Source of the DNA: Clostridia bacterium
GTDB lineage: Bacteria > Bacillota > Clostridia > Oscillospirales > QAMX01
Direction: 5' to 3'
Assembly (NCBI GenBank): GCA_017532825.1
Contig: JAFXIT010000009.1
Location: forward strand, 1 to 42,637
Length of the DNA: 42,637 nucleotides
The notes beneath the pieces were generated by a model. That model ran no database searches. It saw only the letters and a list, made by a program, of their open reading frames with translations, and was not told where the DNA came from. A program made the translations under genes and the position numbers. How positions within the stretch are numbered: the stretch's first letter is position 1; every line of letters begins with the position of its first letter. Positions 24,476 to 32,870 of the stretch are shown here, one piece after another.

Positions 24476-26914
24476 TTACGCCTTGTTTACGGTTATCAAG
24501 CCGTCCTCGGCGGAAACCTCTACCCTGTCGCCCTTGGATACCGAACCGTCAAGCAGTCTTTCCGAAAGTGCATCCTCGACCTTCGACGCTATCGCCCTGC
24601 GAAGAGGTCTTGCGCCGTATATCGGGTCGTAGCCCGCATCGGAGATGACCTCCAGGGCGGCATCGTCCCACCCAAGCTCGACTCCGAGCTCTGCGGCACG
24701 CTTTGCGACCGAGCCGAGCATATTGCCGGCGATCTGCTTTATCTCATCCTTGGAAAGCTTGGAAAAGACGATGATGTCGTCAATGCGGTTGATAAATTCG
24801 GGTCTGAACTCCCGCTTAAGCTCATTAAGGACGGTCTCTCTGGTGTGAGTGTCATCCTTTTCCTCTCCGCCGGCAAAGCCAAGCTGCTTTTGTGGGACGG
24901 TTATAGCCTTGGCACCGATGTTGGATGTCATGACAACGATGGTGTTTTTAAAGCTTACACGTCTGCCCTGAGCGTCGGTCAGTATTCCGTCATCCATTAT
25001 CTGAAGCAGGAGGTTCAACACGTCGGGATGGGCCTTTTCTATCTCGTCGAAGAGAACTACGCTGTAGGGCTTACGGCGTACCTTCTCGGTAAGCTGTCCA
25101 CCCTCGTCAAATCCGACGTATCCCGGAGGCGAGCCGACCAGACGGCTGACGGTATGCTTTTCCATATACTCGCTCATATCGATGCGGATCATCGCATTTT
25201 CGTCGCCGAAAAGTGCCTCGGCAAGCGCCTTGCACAGCTCGGTCTTGCCCACACCCGTCGGACCGAGGAAGATAAACGAGCCGATGGGACGCTTGGGGTC
25301 CTTAAGCCCCGCTCTGCCACGGCGTATAGCCCTTGATACCGAGGACACCGCCTCATCCTGCCCGATGACCCTTGCGTGCAGGATGTCCTCCATCTTCATC
25401 AGTCTTTCGCTCTCGGTCTGGGTCAGCTTGCTTATGGGGATATTGGTCCAGGAGGAGATTATATCGGCAATGTCTGCCTCACCGATGGCACATTCACCGT
25501 TTTCACAACCCTGCCAATTTTTACGTTTGTCCTCAAGCTCGCTCTTTTTCTGCTTCTCCTCGTCACGGAGTGCGGCGGCCTTTTCGAAATCCTGCGCTCT
25601 GACAGCCTCCTCCTTTTCGGCAGAGAGACGTGTCAGCTCCTCTTCAAGGCTTTTAAGCTCGGGCGGAGGGGTCAGCTCACGCAGACGTGTCCTTGCGGCG
25701 GCCTCGTCTATAAGGTCGATGGCCTTATCGGGGAGGTAACGGTCGGTTATATATCTGACCGACAGCTTAACAGCCGCCTCTATGGCACCGTCGGTTATCT
25801 TTACACGGTGGTGTGCCTCATACTTATCCCGCAGGCCCTTGAGTATCTTTACGCTGTCCTCCTCGTTTGGCTCTCCGACCGTAACGGGCTGGAAGCGGCG
25901 CTCAAGCGCGGCATCCTTTTCGATATGCTTGCGGTATTCGTCAAGGGTGGTCGCACCGATGACCTGAAGCTCCCCTCTTGCAAGGGCAGGCTTTAATATA
26001 TTTGCGGCGTCTATGGCGCCCTCTGCACCGCCTGCGCCGATCAGCGTGTGAAGCTCGTCAATAAACAAAACGACGTTTCCTGCCGACTTGACCTCCTGAA
26101 TAATATTCTTTATACGGTCCTCAAACTCACCGCGGTACTTCGTGCCTGCGATAAGGCTTGCAAGGTCAAGGGTGTATACCTTCTTATCACGGAGGTTTTC
26201 GGGGATGTCACCAAGGACTATCTTTTGCGCCAGCCCCTCTACCACGGCGGTCTTGCCCACACCCGGCTCTCCGAGCAAAACGGGATTGTTTTTGGTGCGG
26301 CGAGAGAGGATCTGTATCACTCTGTTTATCTCGTCGGTACGCCCTATTACCGGATCGAGCGCCGAATCGGCCGCCATTGCGTTGAGGTCTCTGCAAAATT
26401 CCTTTAACAGCTTGCCCTCTCCGCCCTCCTTTGAGCCCTGCGAGCGTGGCTCACCGTAGCTCTCGGAGGGACGTCCGTCGCTTTCGCCCAGAGCCTCAAG
26501 TATACCGCTTGCCAGACGGGACGGGTCTCCGACGATGCTTTTTATGATATGGGCTCCTACGTTTTCGCCCTCACGTATCATCCCAAGCAGTATGTGCTCG
26601 GTACCGATATAGCTGTGTCCGAGGGCATTTGCCTCCTCGGCGGCATAGTTCAAAATGAGCTTTGCTCTGGGGGTAAAATCACGGGGCATATCCCGTCCCG
26701 TTCCCCGTCCCACAAGCTCGTTTATCGAGGAAACGACATCCTTTTCGCTCACACCTGCCGCCGCAAGGCTTCTGCCCGCAATGCCGTCAGACTCTCTGAT
26801 AAGACCGATAAGCAGATGCTCGGTGCCTATATAATCGTGTCCCAGCTCAACTGCGGCGTTGGCGGCAAGGTTTATCGCACGGTTAGCACGCTGGGTAAAG
26901 CGTTTATCATTCAT
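24476..26914 (-). CDS. clpC: AAA+ unfoldase ClpC
   Basis: An 812-residue Hsp100 ATPase that unfolds proteins, including phospho-arginine-tagged ones, for ClpP. The N-domain is a duplicated Clp repeat (residues 1-145, [11 protein letters not shown] and [13 protein letters not shown]). The first AAA module has Walker A GEPGVGKT (215-222) and [12 protein letters not shown]; a coiled-coil M-domain holds a UVR-like stretch ([14 protein letters not shown]). The second module has GPTGVGKTE and [11 protein letters not shown]. The M-domain segment [13 protein letters not shown] contains two Cys, unusual to see there. It overlaps mcsB by 8 nt and closes the CtsR-controlled operon. clpP is not in this window. 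Confidence 0.96.
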   Translation of the reverse strand: MNDKRFTQRANRAINLAANAAVELGHDYIGTEHLLIGLIRESDGIAGRSLAAAGVSEKDVVSSINELVGRGTGRDMPRDFTPRAKLILNYAAEEANALGHSYIGTEHILLGMIREGENVGAHIIKSIVGDPSRLASGILEALGESDGRPSESYGEPRSQGSKEGGEGKLLKEFCRDLNAMAADSALDPVIGRTDEINRVIQILSRRTKNNPVLLGEPGVGKTAVVEGLAQKIVLGDIPENLRDKKVYTLDLASLIAGTKYRGEFEDRIKNIIQEVKSAGNVVLFIDELHTLIGAGGAEGAIDAANILKPALARGELQVIGATTLDEYRKHIEKDAALERRFQPVTVGEPNEEDSVKILKGLRDKYEAHHRVKITDGAIEAAVKLSVRYITDRYLPDKAIDLIDEAAARTRLRELTPPPELKSLEEELTRLSAEKEEAVRAQDFEKAAALRDEEKQKKSELEDKRKNWQGCENGECAIGEADIADIISSWTNIPISKLTQTESERLMKMEDILHARVIGQDEAVSSVSRAIRRGRAGLKDPKRPIGSFIFLGPTGVGKTELCKALAEALFGDENAMIRIDMSEYMEKHTVSRLVGSPPGYVGFDEGGQLTEKVRRKPYSVVLFDEIEKAHPDVLNLLLQIMDDGILTDAQGRRVSFKNTIVVMTSNIGAKAITVPQKQLGFAGGEEKDDTHTRETVLNELKREFRPEFINRIDDIIVFSKLSKDEIKQIAGNMLGSVAKRAAELGVELGWDDAALEVISDAGYDPIYGARPLRRAIASKVEDALSERLLDGSVSKGDRVEVSAEDGLITVNKA

Positions 26915-27932
26915 AGTTTATCTCCCTTCTCAAAAGCTCTGCCCTGTTTGCATCCCTCGAAGCGGCTGAATTTCCGCCGAGCGAGGCGGGCTGGATAGCC
27001 CAAAGCAGAGCATTTATTCTATCCATATCTCCCTTGAGTATTCCCGAGGCAACTCCCGTACGGTAGTCCGAAAGAAGCTGCATTGCCTCGTCGGTGCTGA
27101 TAAGCCTTGCCGACGAAAGAACGGCCGCAGAGCGGTGTACTCTGTCCTCAAATGCAAGGGGTGAAGCCTCGTATTCCTCCTTGCGTCTTGCCCTTTCCTC
27201 CCTTATAAGGCTGTTTACCGCCTCCTTGAGGCGTTGAGCAAGCTCACTCTCGTCGTATCCGAGGGTGACTCGGTTGGATATCTGGAAAATGTCACCCGTT
27301 GCGGCAGTTCCCTCTCCGTAAAAGCCTCGCACCGCAAGTCCGAATCTTGAAGCGATCCTTGAAAGCAGACGGTCGCTTCCCGATGCGGCAAGTGCCGGAA
27401 GGTGGAGCATTACGCTCACACGCATCCCCGTACCTATATTGGTCGGACAGCAGGTCAGATATCCAAGACGGCTGTCAAATGCGTAGCCGCCCAGTTCTTT
27501 GCCTATCCCCTGCTCTATTACTCTGTCAAGCGAGGTCGCCGCCTCAAGGCATTCTTCGATACAAAGTCCGCTTCCGATCGCCTGCAGGCGGATGTGATCC
27601 TCCTCATTTATCATTACCGATATTCCGCCGTCCTCGGATATGAGTGCGGCACGGGTCAGCCCCGAAGCGGCAAATTCCTTTGAAACAAGGTGCTTTTCGA
27701 CAAGGCCTCTGAGCTCTCCCGAGGGCTCTTTCCCGTATTTTTTGAGGGTAAACCTCTCCGAAAACACGGGGTTTTCTACTATCGGACGTGACGCCTCGGC
27801 TATGAGCCTTTCGGCATCCTCTGAAGCAAGACGGTTTCCAAAGGGTATGCCCGCAAGGTTTCTCGCAAGGCGGACACGGGTGCTTATTACGATATCGGTA
27901 TCACTGCCGCTCATCTTAAAGAAATCAGACAT
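26907..27932 (-). CDS. mcsB: Protein arginine kinase McsB
   Basis: A 341-residue ATP:guanido phosphotransferase family enzyme that phosphorylates Arg residues, marking proteins for ClpCP and inactivating CtsR. The ATP-site motif [12 protein letters not shown] is near the N-terminus, and the catalytic loop CPTNIGTG has its Cys at about 162. [14 protein letters not shown] and the ending [10 protein letters not shown] are typical. ATG at 27932 is used because it fits the usual MSDFF-type beginning; an in-frame TTG at 27941 is an alternative. It overlaps mcsA and clpC by 8 nt each, so the three are translationally linked. Confidence 0.95.
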   Translation of the reverse strand: MSDFFKMSGSDTDIVISTRVRLARNLAGIPFGNRLASEDAERLIAEASRPIVENPVFSERFTLKKYGKEPSGELRGLVEKHLVSKEFAASGLTRAALISEDGGISVMINEEDHIRLQAIGSGLCIEECLEAATSLDRVIEQGIGKELGGYAFDSRLGYLTCCPTNIGTGMRVSVMLHLPALAASGSDRLLSRIASRFGLAVRGFYGEGTAATGDIFQISNRVTLGYDESELAQRLKEAVNSLIREERARRKEEYEASPLAFEDRVHRSAAVLSSARLISTDEAMQLLSDYRTGVASGILKGDMDRINALLWAIQPASLGGNSAASRDANRAELLRREINYE

Positions 27933-28404
27933 CCTTCTCAAGCCCCCTTATCTCGTCTCTTATTGCCGCCGCCTTTTCAAATTCCTCGGCAGATATGGCC
28001 TTTTTCAGCTGTTCACGCAGATCTGCGATACGCTTTTTATTGTCCGGCGGCAGACTTCCCGGTCGCCCTCCGCAATGACTTACTCTGCCGTGGAGCCTTA
28101 CGATGTAGGGCTCAAGCAGATCTTTAAAGGTATTATAGCACTCCGCACATCCGACGTATCCGCTTGACGCTATCTCCTGCTCGGTCGCACCGCACTGCGG
28201 GCAGACGGTACGTCTTTTCGCAGGATGGTTCAGCCCCTCGAAAAAGCCCGAAAAGCCGCTTTGAAGCTCATGCTCAAGGCCCGAGGTGCTCGATTCAAGC
28301 TCGGAGGCACATTCACTGCAGAGATGACTCTCTGTCTTCTTTCCGTTTACCGACCTCATCAGATGGTAGGTCGCCTGTCGTTTTTTACAGTTATCACAAA
28401 GCAT
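27925..28404 (-). CDS. mcsA: McsA, zinc-binding activator of McsB
   Basis: A 159-residue adaptor that binds and activates the arginine kinase McsB. Four Cys pairs are visible: CDNC near the start, CSEC, CPQC and CAEC, as in the two zinc-finger modules of the family. The C-terminal UVR motif (LREQLKKAISAEEFEKAA) is a coiled coil. The central region has HGRVSHCGG in place of the more usual HxGKVP-like segment. A strong AAAGGAG ribosome site precedes the ATG. Confidence 0.94.
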   Translation of the reverse strand: MLCDNCKKRQATYHLMRSVNGKKTESHLCSECASELESSTSGLEHELQSGFSGFFEGLNHPAKRRTVCPQCGATEQEIASSGYVGCAECYNTFKDLLEPYIVRLHGRVSHCGGRPGSLPPDNKKRIADLREQLKKAISAEEFEKAAAIRDEIRGLEKDV

Positions 28405-28417
28405 AGTCTTTCTCCTT

Positions 28418-28873
28418 TCAGTTTGCTATCTGCATAAGACAGCGCTTAAGTACCGAAGCACGGAGTCTGTCCCGAAGCTCACGGTCCTGGACGGGTGTCA
28501 GGGCGCTGTCGGATATTGCCGCCGATATCACCGCCGTCTCACGTCCGTCTATTGCCTCGGCGGCCCTCATATTGGCAAGAAACGCCGCAGCACTGCGTGC
28601 GTCGATGGAATCTCCTATCGAGTTTATTACGTGCATTATCAGCATACCTCTGGTCATATTGACCCTCGTTATCCTGATATATCCGCCGCCTCCGCGTCTG
28701 CTCTCGACGGTATAGCCGTGCTCGGGAGAGAACCTCGTCATCAAAACGTAGTTTATCTGGCTTGGCACACACTTGAACCTTTCGGCAAGCTCACTCCTGG
28801 AAAGAACGGTGCTTCCGTCCTCATTTTCAAGCTCTCCCAATATATAATGCGTGATAATATCGCTTATTCCCAT
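28418..28873 (-). CDS. ctsR: Heat-shock repressor CtsR
   Basis: A 151-residue repressor of clp and mcs genes. The winged-helix part shows RSELAERFKCVPSQINYVL and the glycine-rich wing RRGGGGYIRI, which contacts DNA and senses heat. The C-terminal dimer domain follows (MLIMHVINSIGD). First gene of ctsR-mcsA-mcsB-clpC, with an AAAGGAGAG ribosome site. CtsR-type heptad operators lie directly upstream, so autoregulation is expected. Confidence 0.95.
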   Translation of the reverse strand: MGISDIITHYILGELENEDGSTVLSRSELAERFKCVPSQINYVLMTRFSPEHGYTVESRRGGGGYIRITRVNMTRGMLIMHVINSIGDSIDARSAAAFLANMRAAEAIDGRETAVISAAISDSALTPVQDRELRDRLRASVLKRCLMQIAN

Positions 28874-28892
28874 ACCGAAACTCTCCTTTGTC

Positions 28893-28909
28893 TTTGACTT
28901 TCTTTGACT
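28893..28909 (-). promoter_or_regulatory. CtsR operator, promoter-proximal
   Basis: On the minus strand two AGTCAAA heptads are separated by GAA, matching the CtsR consensus of two (A/G)GTCAAA heptads with a 3-base spacer. The site lies between the -10 and the ctsR ribosome site, where binding would block transcription. Confidence 0.85.
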
Positions 28910-28919
28910 TTTCGTTTAT

Positions 28920-28948
28920 ATGATACAGCAAAGGTCAGTTAAAGTCAA
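28920..28948 (-). promoter_or_regulatory. Promoter of ctsR-mcsA-mcsB-clpC
   Basis: Minus-strand TTGACT (28943-28948) and TATCAT (28920-28925) are separated by 17 bases. The -35 box lies inside the upstream heptad cluster, so a bound repressor would cover it. Assigned as a sigma-A promoter by sequence only. Confidence 0.75.
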
Positions 28949-28965
28949 AGTCAGTTAAAGTCAGT
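28933..28965 (+). promoter_or_regulatory. Upstream CtsR-like heptad cluster (two overlapping pairs)
   Basis: On the plus strand GGTCAGT and AGTCAAA are spaced by TAA (28933-28949), and AGTCAGT-TAA-AGTCAGT (28949-28965) overlaps it by one base. The heptad-3-heptad geometry equals the downstream operator but in opposite orientation. Three of the four heptads end in GT rather than AA, so affinity may be lower. The cluster overlaps the -35 box and the 3' end of the small ORF at 28951-29139. Confidence 0.65.
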
Positions 28966-29139
28966 CTCGCTTTTTCTATCCCCGTTTTTTGCAAATATCT
29001 CTTCCTTGCTCGTTTTTTTCAGAGTTTTCCTTAAATTGTAAAATCTGTCGCCATGCATACCCGAGCGCTCTTTTGTCAGTCCGTCGGGCATTATTTCGGC
29101 GGCAAGCTCAAAAAGCGGTTTCCCTTGCGAATTTTTCAC
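28951..29139 (-). CDS. Small basic protein of unknown function (candidate)
   Basis: A 62-residue reading frame with a GTG start preceded by GAGGTG at a 5-nt gap, a convincing ribosome site. The product is hydrophilic and Lys/Arg-rich, with no Cys pairs, signal peptide or membrane segment; its first half (GKPLFELAAEIMPDGL) could form an amphipathic helix. I do not recognise a family. Its 3' end overlaps the CtsR heptad cluster, and its stop touches the ctsR -35 box, so it is read toward ctsR. No clear promoter is seen in front of it. It may be a real small gene or a chance frame. Confidence 0.4.
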   Translation of the reverse strand: MKNSQGKPLFELAAEIMPDGLTKERSGMHGDRFYNLRKTLKKTSKEEIFAKNGDRKSETDFN

Positions 29140-29220
29140 AGATACACCTCATATAGTATTTTACACCTATATTTCCTCTGTTTTGAGCGGTTTATACCGA
29201 CAAATATCTCTTCGTGCCTA

Positions 29221-29249
29221 TTGCAATTTTTTGTCGAGCGTGGTAGAAT
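29221..29249 (+). promoter_or_regulatory. Promoter of the ferredoxin gene
   Basis: TTGCAA (29221-29226) and TAGAAT (29244-29249) are separated by 17 bases, about 18 nt before the AAGGAGG ribosome site at 29267-29273. This fits a sigma-A promoter. Confidence 0.7.
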
Positions 29250-29281
29250 ATAAAAAGCATCTTTGTAAGGAGGATAATAAA

Positions 29282-29452
29282 ATGGCTTATAAGATCAGCG
29301 ACGATTGCATCGCCTGCGGCGCCTGCGCCGGCGAATGCCCCGTTTCCTGCATTACCGAGGCTGACGGCAAGTACGTTATCGATGCAGACGCTTGCGTCGA
29401 GTGCGGCGCCTGTGCCGGCGTTTGCCCCGTTGGAGCTCCCCAGCAGGACTAA
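29282..29452 (+). CDS. 2[4Fe-4S] ferredoxin
   Basis: A 56-residue clostridial-type ferredoxin, a soluble low-potential electron carrier for hydrogenases, pyruvate:ferredoxin oxidoreductase and similar enzymes. Both cluster motifs are perfect: CIACGACAGECP and CVECGACAGVCP, each CxxCxxCxxxCP. The pseudo-twofold symmetry and Ala-rich linkers are typical. ATG at 29282 follows AAGGAGG by 8 nt; a longer upstream frame has no ribosome site. It has its own promoter and is followed by a strong hairpin. Confidence 0.97.
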   Translation: MAYKISDDCIACGACAGECPVSCITEADGKYVIDADACVECGACAGVCPVGAPQQD

Positions 29453-29467
29453 TTTTACATTGCGGAA

Positions 29468-29490
29468 CGGGGCGGCGTCTTGCCGCCCCG
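29468..29490 (+). terminator. GC-rich hairpin after the ferredoxin gene
   Basis: A perfect 9-base stem (CGGGGCGGC with GCCGCCCCG) around a 5-nt loop starts 15 nt after the stop. No T-run follows, so it may act as an mRNA 3'-end stabiliser or processing point, or as an attenuator between ferredoxin and the methyltransferase, rather than as a full terminator. Confidence 0.5.
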
Positions 29491-29536
29491 ATTCTCGCAT
29501 AATGGGGGTATTTTTACGGAAAACATAGGAAACGGT

Positions 29537-30196
29537 ATGAAATACATCCAAACGTCCGACCGTTTTTCAGCGGATGCAGTAATGCTTGCACACTTTGTCC
29601 GTCCCAAGGGTCGGGCATGCGAGCTGTGCGCAGGTGGCGGAATAATCTCTCTTATTCTGTCGGCAAGATACCCGGATCTTTCGATCGACGCCGTTGAGAT
29701 CGATCCTGCAGCGGCCGAAACCATGGCTGAAAACTTCCGTATCAACTCCCTTGATTCTCATCTTCATGCGGTATGCGGAGATCTGCGTCTGCCAATCCTC
29801 ACTGCAGGAGGGTACGGTACGGTCTTTTGCAATCCGCCCTACTTTAATTCGGGCAGACTCCACTCCACCCGAAGCCACGCACGAAGCGAGGTCAGCTGTA
29901 CCCTTTCGGAGGTCTGCTCGGCCGCAGGAAGGCTTCTTTGCAACGGAGGCCGCTTTTTTGCCGTATACCGTCCCGAACGGCTTGCCTCTATCTTCTGCGA
30001 GATGAAAAATGCAGGTATCGAGCCAAAGCGGCTTGCGTTTATAAAGCACCGCTACGGTGCGGCACCCTCTGCGGTACTTATAGAAGGACGCAAGGGCGGC
30101 GGAGAGGGGCTTGTCGTTCTGCCCGAGCTTATTTTATTTAAAAAAGACGGACAACCTACTGCCAAATACAGAGAAATTTACGGGGAGTTTTTATAA
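29537..30196 (+). CDS. TrmN6-like tRNA adenine-N6 methyltransferase (YabB family)
   Basis: A 219-residue class I SAM methyltransferase. TrmN6 methylates N6 of A37 in tRNA-Val. The SAM loop ELCAGGGIISL (motif I) and the catalytic NPPY in VFCNPPYF, characteristic of amino-N6 methyltransferases, are visible, as is the family opening MKYIQTSDRFSADAV. ATG at 29537 with AGGA upstream is chosen; the homologous region may begin slightly earlier, but no in-frame start with a ribosome site exists there. The stop and the rsmI start overlap by one base (TAATG). The yabB-rsmI pairing is conserved in Firmicutes. Confidence 0.85.
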   Translation: MKYIQTSDRFSADAVMLAHFVRPKGRACELCAGGGIISLILSARYPDLSIDAVEIDPAAAETMAENFRINSLDSHLHAVCGDLRLPILTAGGYGTVFCNPPYFNSGRLHSTRSHARSEVSCTLSEVCSAAGRLLCNGGRFFAVYRPERLASIFCEMKNAGIEPKRLAFIKHRYGAAPSAVLIEGRKGGGEGLVVLPELILFKKDGQPTAKYREIYGEFL

Positions 30197-31008
30197 TGTC
30201 GGTACTTTATATAGTCCCTACCCCAATAGGAAATCTCGGCGATATTACACCTCGTGCCGTTGAGACGCTATCCAACGTCTCCTTTGTTGCCGCCGAGGAC
30301 ACACGTGTGACCCTGCGACTGCTTACCCATCTGGGGATAAAAAAGAGCCTGATATGCTATCAGGAGCACAATAAGCTCACCCGTGGAGGCGATATAGTCT
30401 CCCGTATTCTTGCAGGAGAGAGCTGTGCGCTCGTCACCGATGCAGGTACTCCCGCAATAAGCGACCCCGGAGAGATGCTGGTACGCCAATGCGCCGACGC
30501 AGGTATTACCGTGGTATCCCTGCCGGGTCCATGTGCGGCAATATGCGCTCTGTCCGCCTCGGGACTGCCTACCGGCAGATTCTGCTTTGAAGGCTTTCTC
30601 TCTATGAATAAAAAAAGCCGCAGGGAGCATCTTGCTTCCTTAAAGGACGAGCATCGGACCATGATATTTTACGAGGCTCCGCACAAGCTTCGCTCCACCC
30701 TCGACGACCTTTACGCCGCATTCGGAGACAGACGGATAACGTTATGCCGAGAGCTTACAAAGATCCACGAGGAATTTATCCGCACTACCCTTTCAAAGGC
30801 ACGGGAGCTCTATACCGAGCTTCCGCCCAGAGGTGAATACGTACTGGTGCTTGAGGGCTCGACCGAGACGGAAGAAGTGAAGGATGTCTCATTTGACCTT
30901 TCGGGAAGCTCCAAAGAGGCCGCCGCAAGAGCCCGTGAGAAGGGGCTTTCGAGAAACGAGGCCTACCGTGCCTCGCTCCGTGCAAAAAAAGAAGGCTCCG
31001 AAGAATAA
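30196..31008 (+). CDS. rsmI: 16S rRNA 2'-O-methyltransferase (C1402)
   Basis: A 270-residue SAM methyltransferase of the tetrapyrrole-methylase fold that modifies the ribose of C1402 in the 30S decoding centre together with RsmH. The N-terminal YIVPTPIGNLGDIT, EDTRVTLRLL, the loop LVTDAGTPAISDPG and LPGPCA are all present. EAPHKL, CRELTKIHEE and GEYVLVLEG complete the family pattern. Full length. Coupled to the upstream methyltransferase and closed by a perfect terminator. Confidence 0.95.
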   Translation: MSVLYIVPTPIGNLGDITPRAVETLSNVSFVAAEDTRVTLRLLTHLGIKKSLICYQEHNKLTRGGDIVSRILAGESCALVTDAGTPAISDPGEMLVRQCADAGITVVSLPGPCAAICALSASGLPTGRFCFEGFLSMNKKSRREHLASLKDEHRTMIFYEAPHKLRSTLDDLYAAFGDRRITLCRELTKIHEEFIRTTLSKARELYTELPPRGEYVLVLEGSTETEEVKDVSFDLSGSSKEAAARAREKGLSRNEAYRASLRAKKEGSEE

Positions 31009-31010
31009 TC

Positions 31011-31044
31011 AAAAGACCTGTTCAGCATCGAACAGGTCTTTTTT
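31011..31044. terminator. Bidirectional rho-independent terminator between rsmI and coaW
   Basis: Perfect 9-base arms GACCTGTTC (31015-31023) and GAACAGGTC (31030-31038) surround a 6-nt loop, with AAAA on the left and six T on the right. It can end rsmI on the plus strand and coaW on the minus strand. Confidence 0.93.
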
Positions 31045-31061
31045 GACGGTATTTTACTCTA

Positions 31062-31886
31062 TTACGTCCATTCCTCGGCGCAAAGAGCCGCACCCGTGGC
31101 GGTTGCAAATTCGGCGTGCTCGGGTATGATATAATGCAGGCCGTAAAGCGGCTCAAGGCTTGCAAAGATCGACTTTGCCGATTTCATACTGCTCAAGGTA
31201 CCCGTAAGGACGATCTTATCGGTACGCTCGACACGGGAGGCAAACATTGCCGTTATTCCGATGGTCTGTATGACCATATTGATTATGCCCAGGGCAAGGT
31301 CAGAGTTGGAGGCAAGATCTGATATCCGCCCGAAGTTGGAGGCGGTGGTACCCTTTGGAAGGGTCGGTATCTTTTCGGTGGTTATATCGTCAATAAACAG
31401 GTCGGTATTTCTCAGGTCACCGCCCTCGGCCGTCTCAACGAGTGCGTCAAAGTGGCGGATATTTATCATCCTGCTTGAAAGTCCAAGCAGAGTGCCGCCG
31501 CCGACGCCCGTACCGCCGAGGTGGGATACCTCCTTACCTCTTGCGGCGATGTAGGCCGTACCGGTACCCATGCTCACTATTACTGCGTGGTCAAGGCCCG
31601 AAAGATACAGTCCTCCCCTGCCGGTAGCACGGAATTCCTCCACACGGTCGGCCTTGATGCCGTATATGTCCCCACCGAGCGCAGGGGATCCGACGCCGGT
31701 CACCATTACTCTGGATATATCCGAAAGAGTAAGGCGATTTTCATCGAGGAACTTGCCAAATGCCCCGAATATCGATGCCTTGGGGTCGCTTGCCTTGACC
31801 ATTGCGGGGCCAAACATGCGTCTGCCGTCAAATCCGACTATCTTTGTAGTGCTTCCGCCTACGTCTATTCCTATAACGTTCTTCAT
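31062..31886 (-). CDS. coaW: Type II pantothenate kinase
   Basis: A 274-residue ASKHA-fold kinase that phosphorylates pantothenate, the first step of coenzyme A synthesis. The phosphate loop IGIDVGGSTTKIVGF is at the N-terminus; VSMGTGTAYIAA and LGGTGVGGGTLLGL form the adenosine and phosphate region, and the C-terminus ends in FATATGAALCAEE. This is the Staphylococcus-like CoaW type, in which CoA feedback inhibition is weak in the known enzyme. The ribosome site AAAGGATGG precedes the ATG. Single-gene unit between a terminator and a divergent deacetylase gene. Confidence 0.92.
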   Translation of the reverse strand: MKNVIGIDVGGSTTKIVGFDGRRMFGPAMVKASDPKASIFGAFGKFLDENRLTLSDISRVMVTGVGSPALGGDIYGIKADRVEEFRATGRGGLYLSGLDHAVIVSMGTGTAYIAARGKEVSHLGGTGVGGGTLLGLSSRMINIRHFDALVETAEGGDLRNTDLFIDDITTEKIPTLPKGTTASNFGRISDLASNSDLALGIINMVIQTIGITAMFASRVERTDKIVLTGTLSSMKSAKSIFASLEPLYGLHYIIPEHAEFATATGAALCAEEWT

Positions 31887-31930
31887 CTGAAACCATCCTT
31901 TGTCATATATCTAACAGGGGGTGTTTTATT

Positions 31931-32773
31931 TTGAAGTATAAATTTATCCTTGTATGTCTGCTCACGGCGGCTCTGTTTGCCGCGGCGATACCCGTTTCCC
32001 TCAAGCCCCGCTCGGCAGACTCCGTCGCAGAGATCCAACTGCCTATAATAATGTACCACAGCGTGCTCAAGGACAAAGCCAGGACGGGGAAATATATCAT
32101 CACGCCCTCAAGCATACGTTCCGACCTTGAATACCTTTCCGAGCACGGCTATACGGGAATTACCGTCTCCGACCTTACAGCCTACGTTTTCCGAGGCGAG
32201 CCGCTGCCCCAAAAGCCGGTGATGCTCACCTTTGACGACGGACATTACAACAATCTGACCTATCTTCCCCCGCTGTTGGAGGAGTTCGGATTTCCTGCGG
32301 TCATATCGGTGGTCGGCCAATACGTCGAGCTCTACACCGAAAACGGTGACACCAATCCAAACTACGCCTACCTAAATCTTGACGCCATAGCCGAGCTTCT
32401 GTCCACAGGACGCATCGAGATACATAGTCACACATACTCCCTGCATACACTCGGTCTGCGCCGAGGTGCTGCCAAGATAGCTTCGGAGTCACCGTCCGAC
32501 TACGAGCGTCTGCTTTCGGGGGATCTGATGCGGCTTCAACGGTTACTTCTCCCCTGCGGAGCGATACCCGTCGCCCTTGCCTACCCCTTCGGCGCATACT
32601 CGGCAGAAAGCGACGGTATAATAAGGCGGCTTGGCTTTGTGTGTACGTTTACCTGCGAGGAGAAGCTAAATCTCATCACGTCCTCTCCCGAAAGTCTTTT
32701 CGGACTTGGAAGATTTAACCGTGACGGGCGGCTTTCAACTGCCGAATTTATGCGGATGTACGGAATCAAATAG
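31931..32773 (+). CDS. Polysaccharide deacetylase family protein, secreted or anchored
   Basis: A 280-residue NodB-fold carbohydrate esterase 4-like protein. An N-terminal hydrophobic stretch (FILVCLLTAALFAAAIPV, about 5-22) is a signal peptide or anchor, so the protein faces outside. Motif 1 TFDDG is at 100-104 (catalytic Asp pair), IIMYHSV precedes it, and motif 2 appears as HSHTY. AYPFGAYS and the late CTFTC pair follow. Such proteins deacetylate peptidoglycan or other glycans. The start is TTG at 31931 after GGGGGTG; no ATG exists before the signal peptide. It is divergent from coaW with only 44 nt between. Confidence 0.85.
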   Translation: MKYKFILVCLLTAALFAAAIPVSLKPRSADSVAEIQLPIIMYHSVLKDKARTGKYIITPSSIRSDLEYLSEHGYTGITVSDLTAYVFRGEPLPQKPVMLTFDDGHYNNLTYLPPLLEEFGFPAVISVVGQYVELYTENGDTNPNYAYLNLDAIAELLSTGRIEIHSHTYSLHTLGLRRGAAKIASESPSDYERLLSGDLMRLQRLLLPCGAIPVALAYPFGAYSAESDGIIRRLGFVCTFTCEEKLNLITSSPESLFGLGRFNRDGRLSTAEFMRMYGIK

Positions 32774-32817
32774 CTTATTTGTTTTTATTATACCATATTT
32801 ATTCCGCATAATAAAGG

Positions 32818-32852
32818 AAAAATGCGTTCCGAGGATCAATCGGAACGCATTT
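32818..32852 (-). terminator. Rho-independent terminator after the TIM-barrel/acyl-CoA synthetase fusion gene
   Basis: Thirteen-base arms (32820-32832 and 32840-32852) around a 7-nt loop, with an A-run on the left that gives a U-run in minus-strand RNA. It lies 18 nt beyond the fusion gene's stop and converges with the deacetylase gene. Confidence 0.9.
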
Positions 32853-32870
32853 CGGTAAAAATCGTTTCGA

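Noticed and set aside
29183..29281. Upstream extension of the ferredoxin frame
   Set aside because: It would add about 33 residues foreign to the family and includes the promoter; the ATG at 29282 has a strong AAGGAGG.
32774..32817. AT-rich stretch as an extra promoter
   Set aside because: A TATTATA-like string is present but no -35 box at proper spacing and no gene start follows on either strand.
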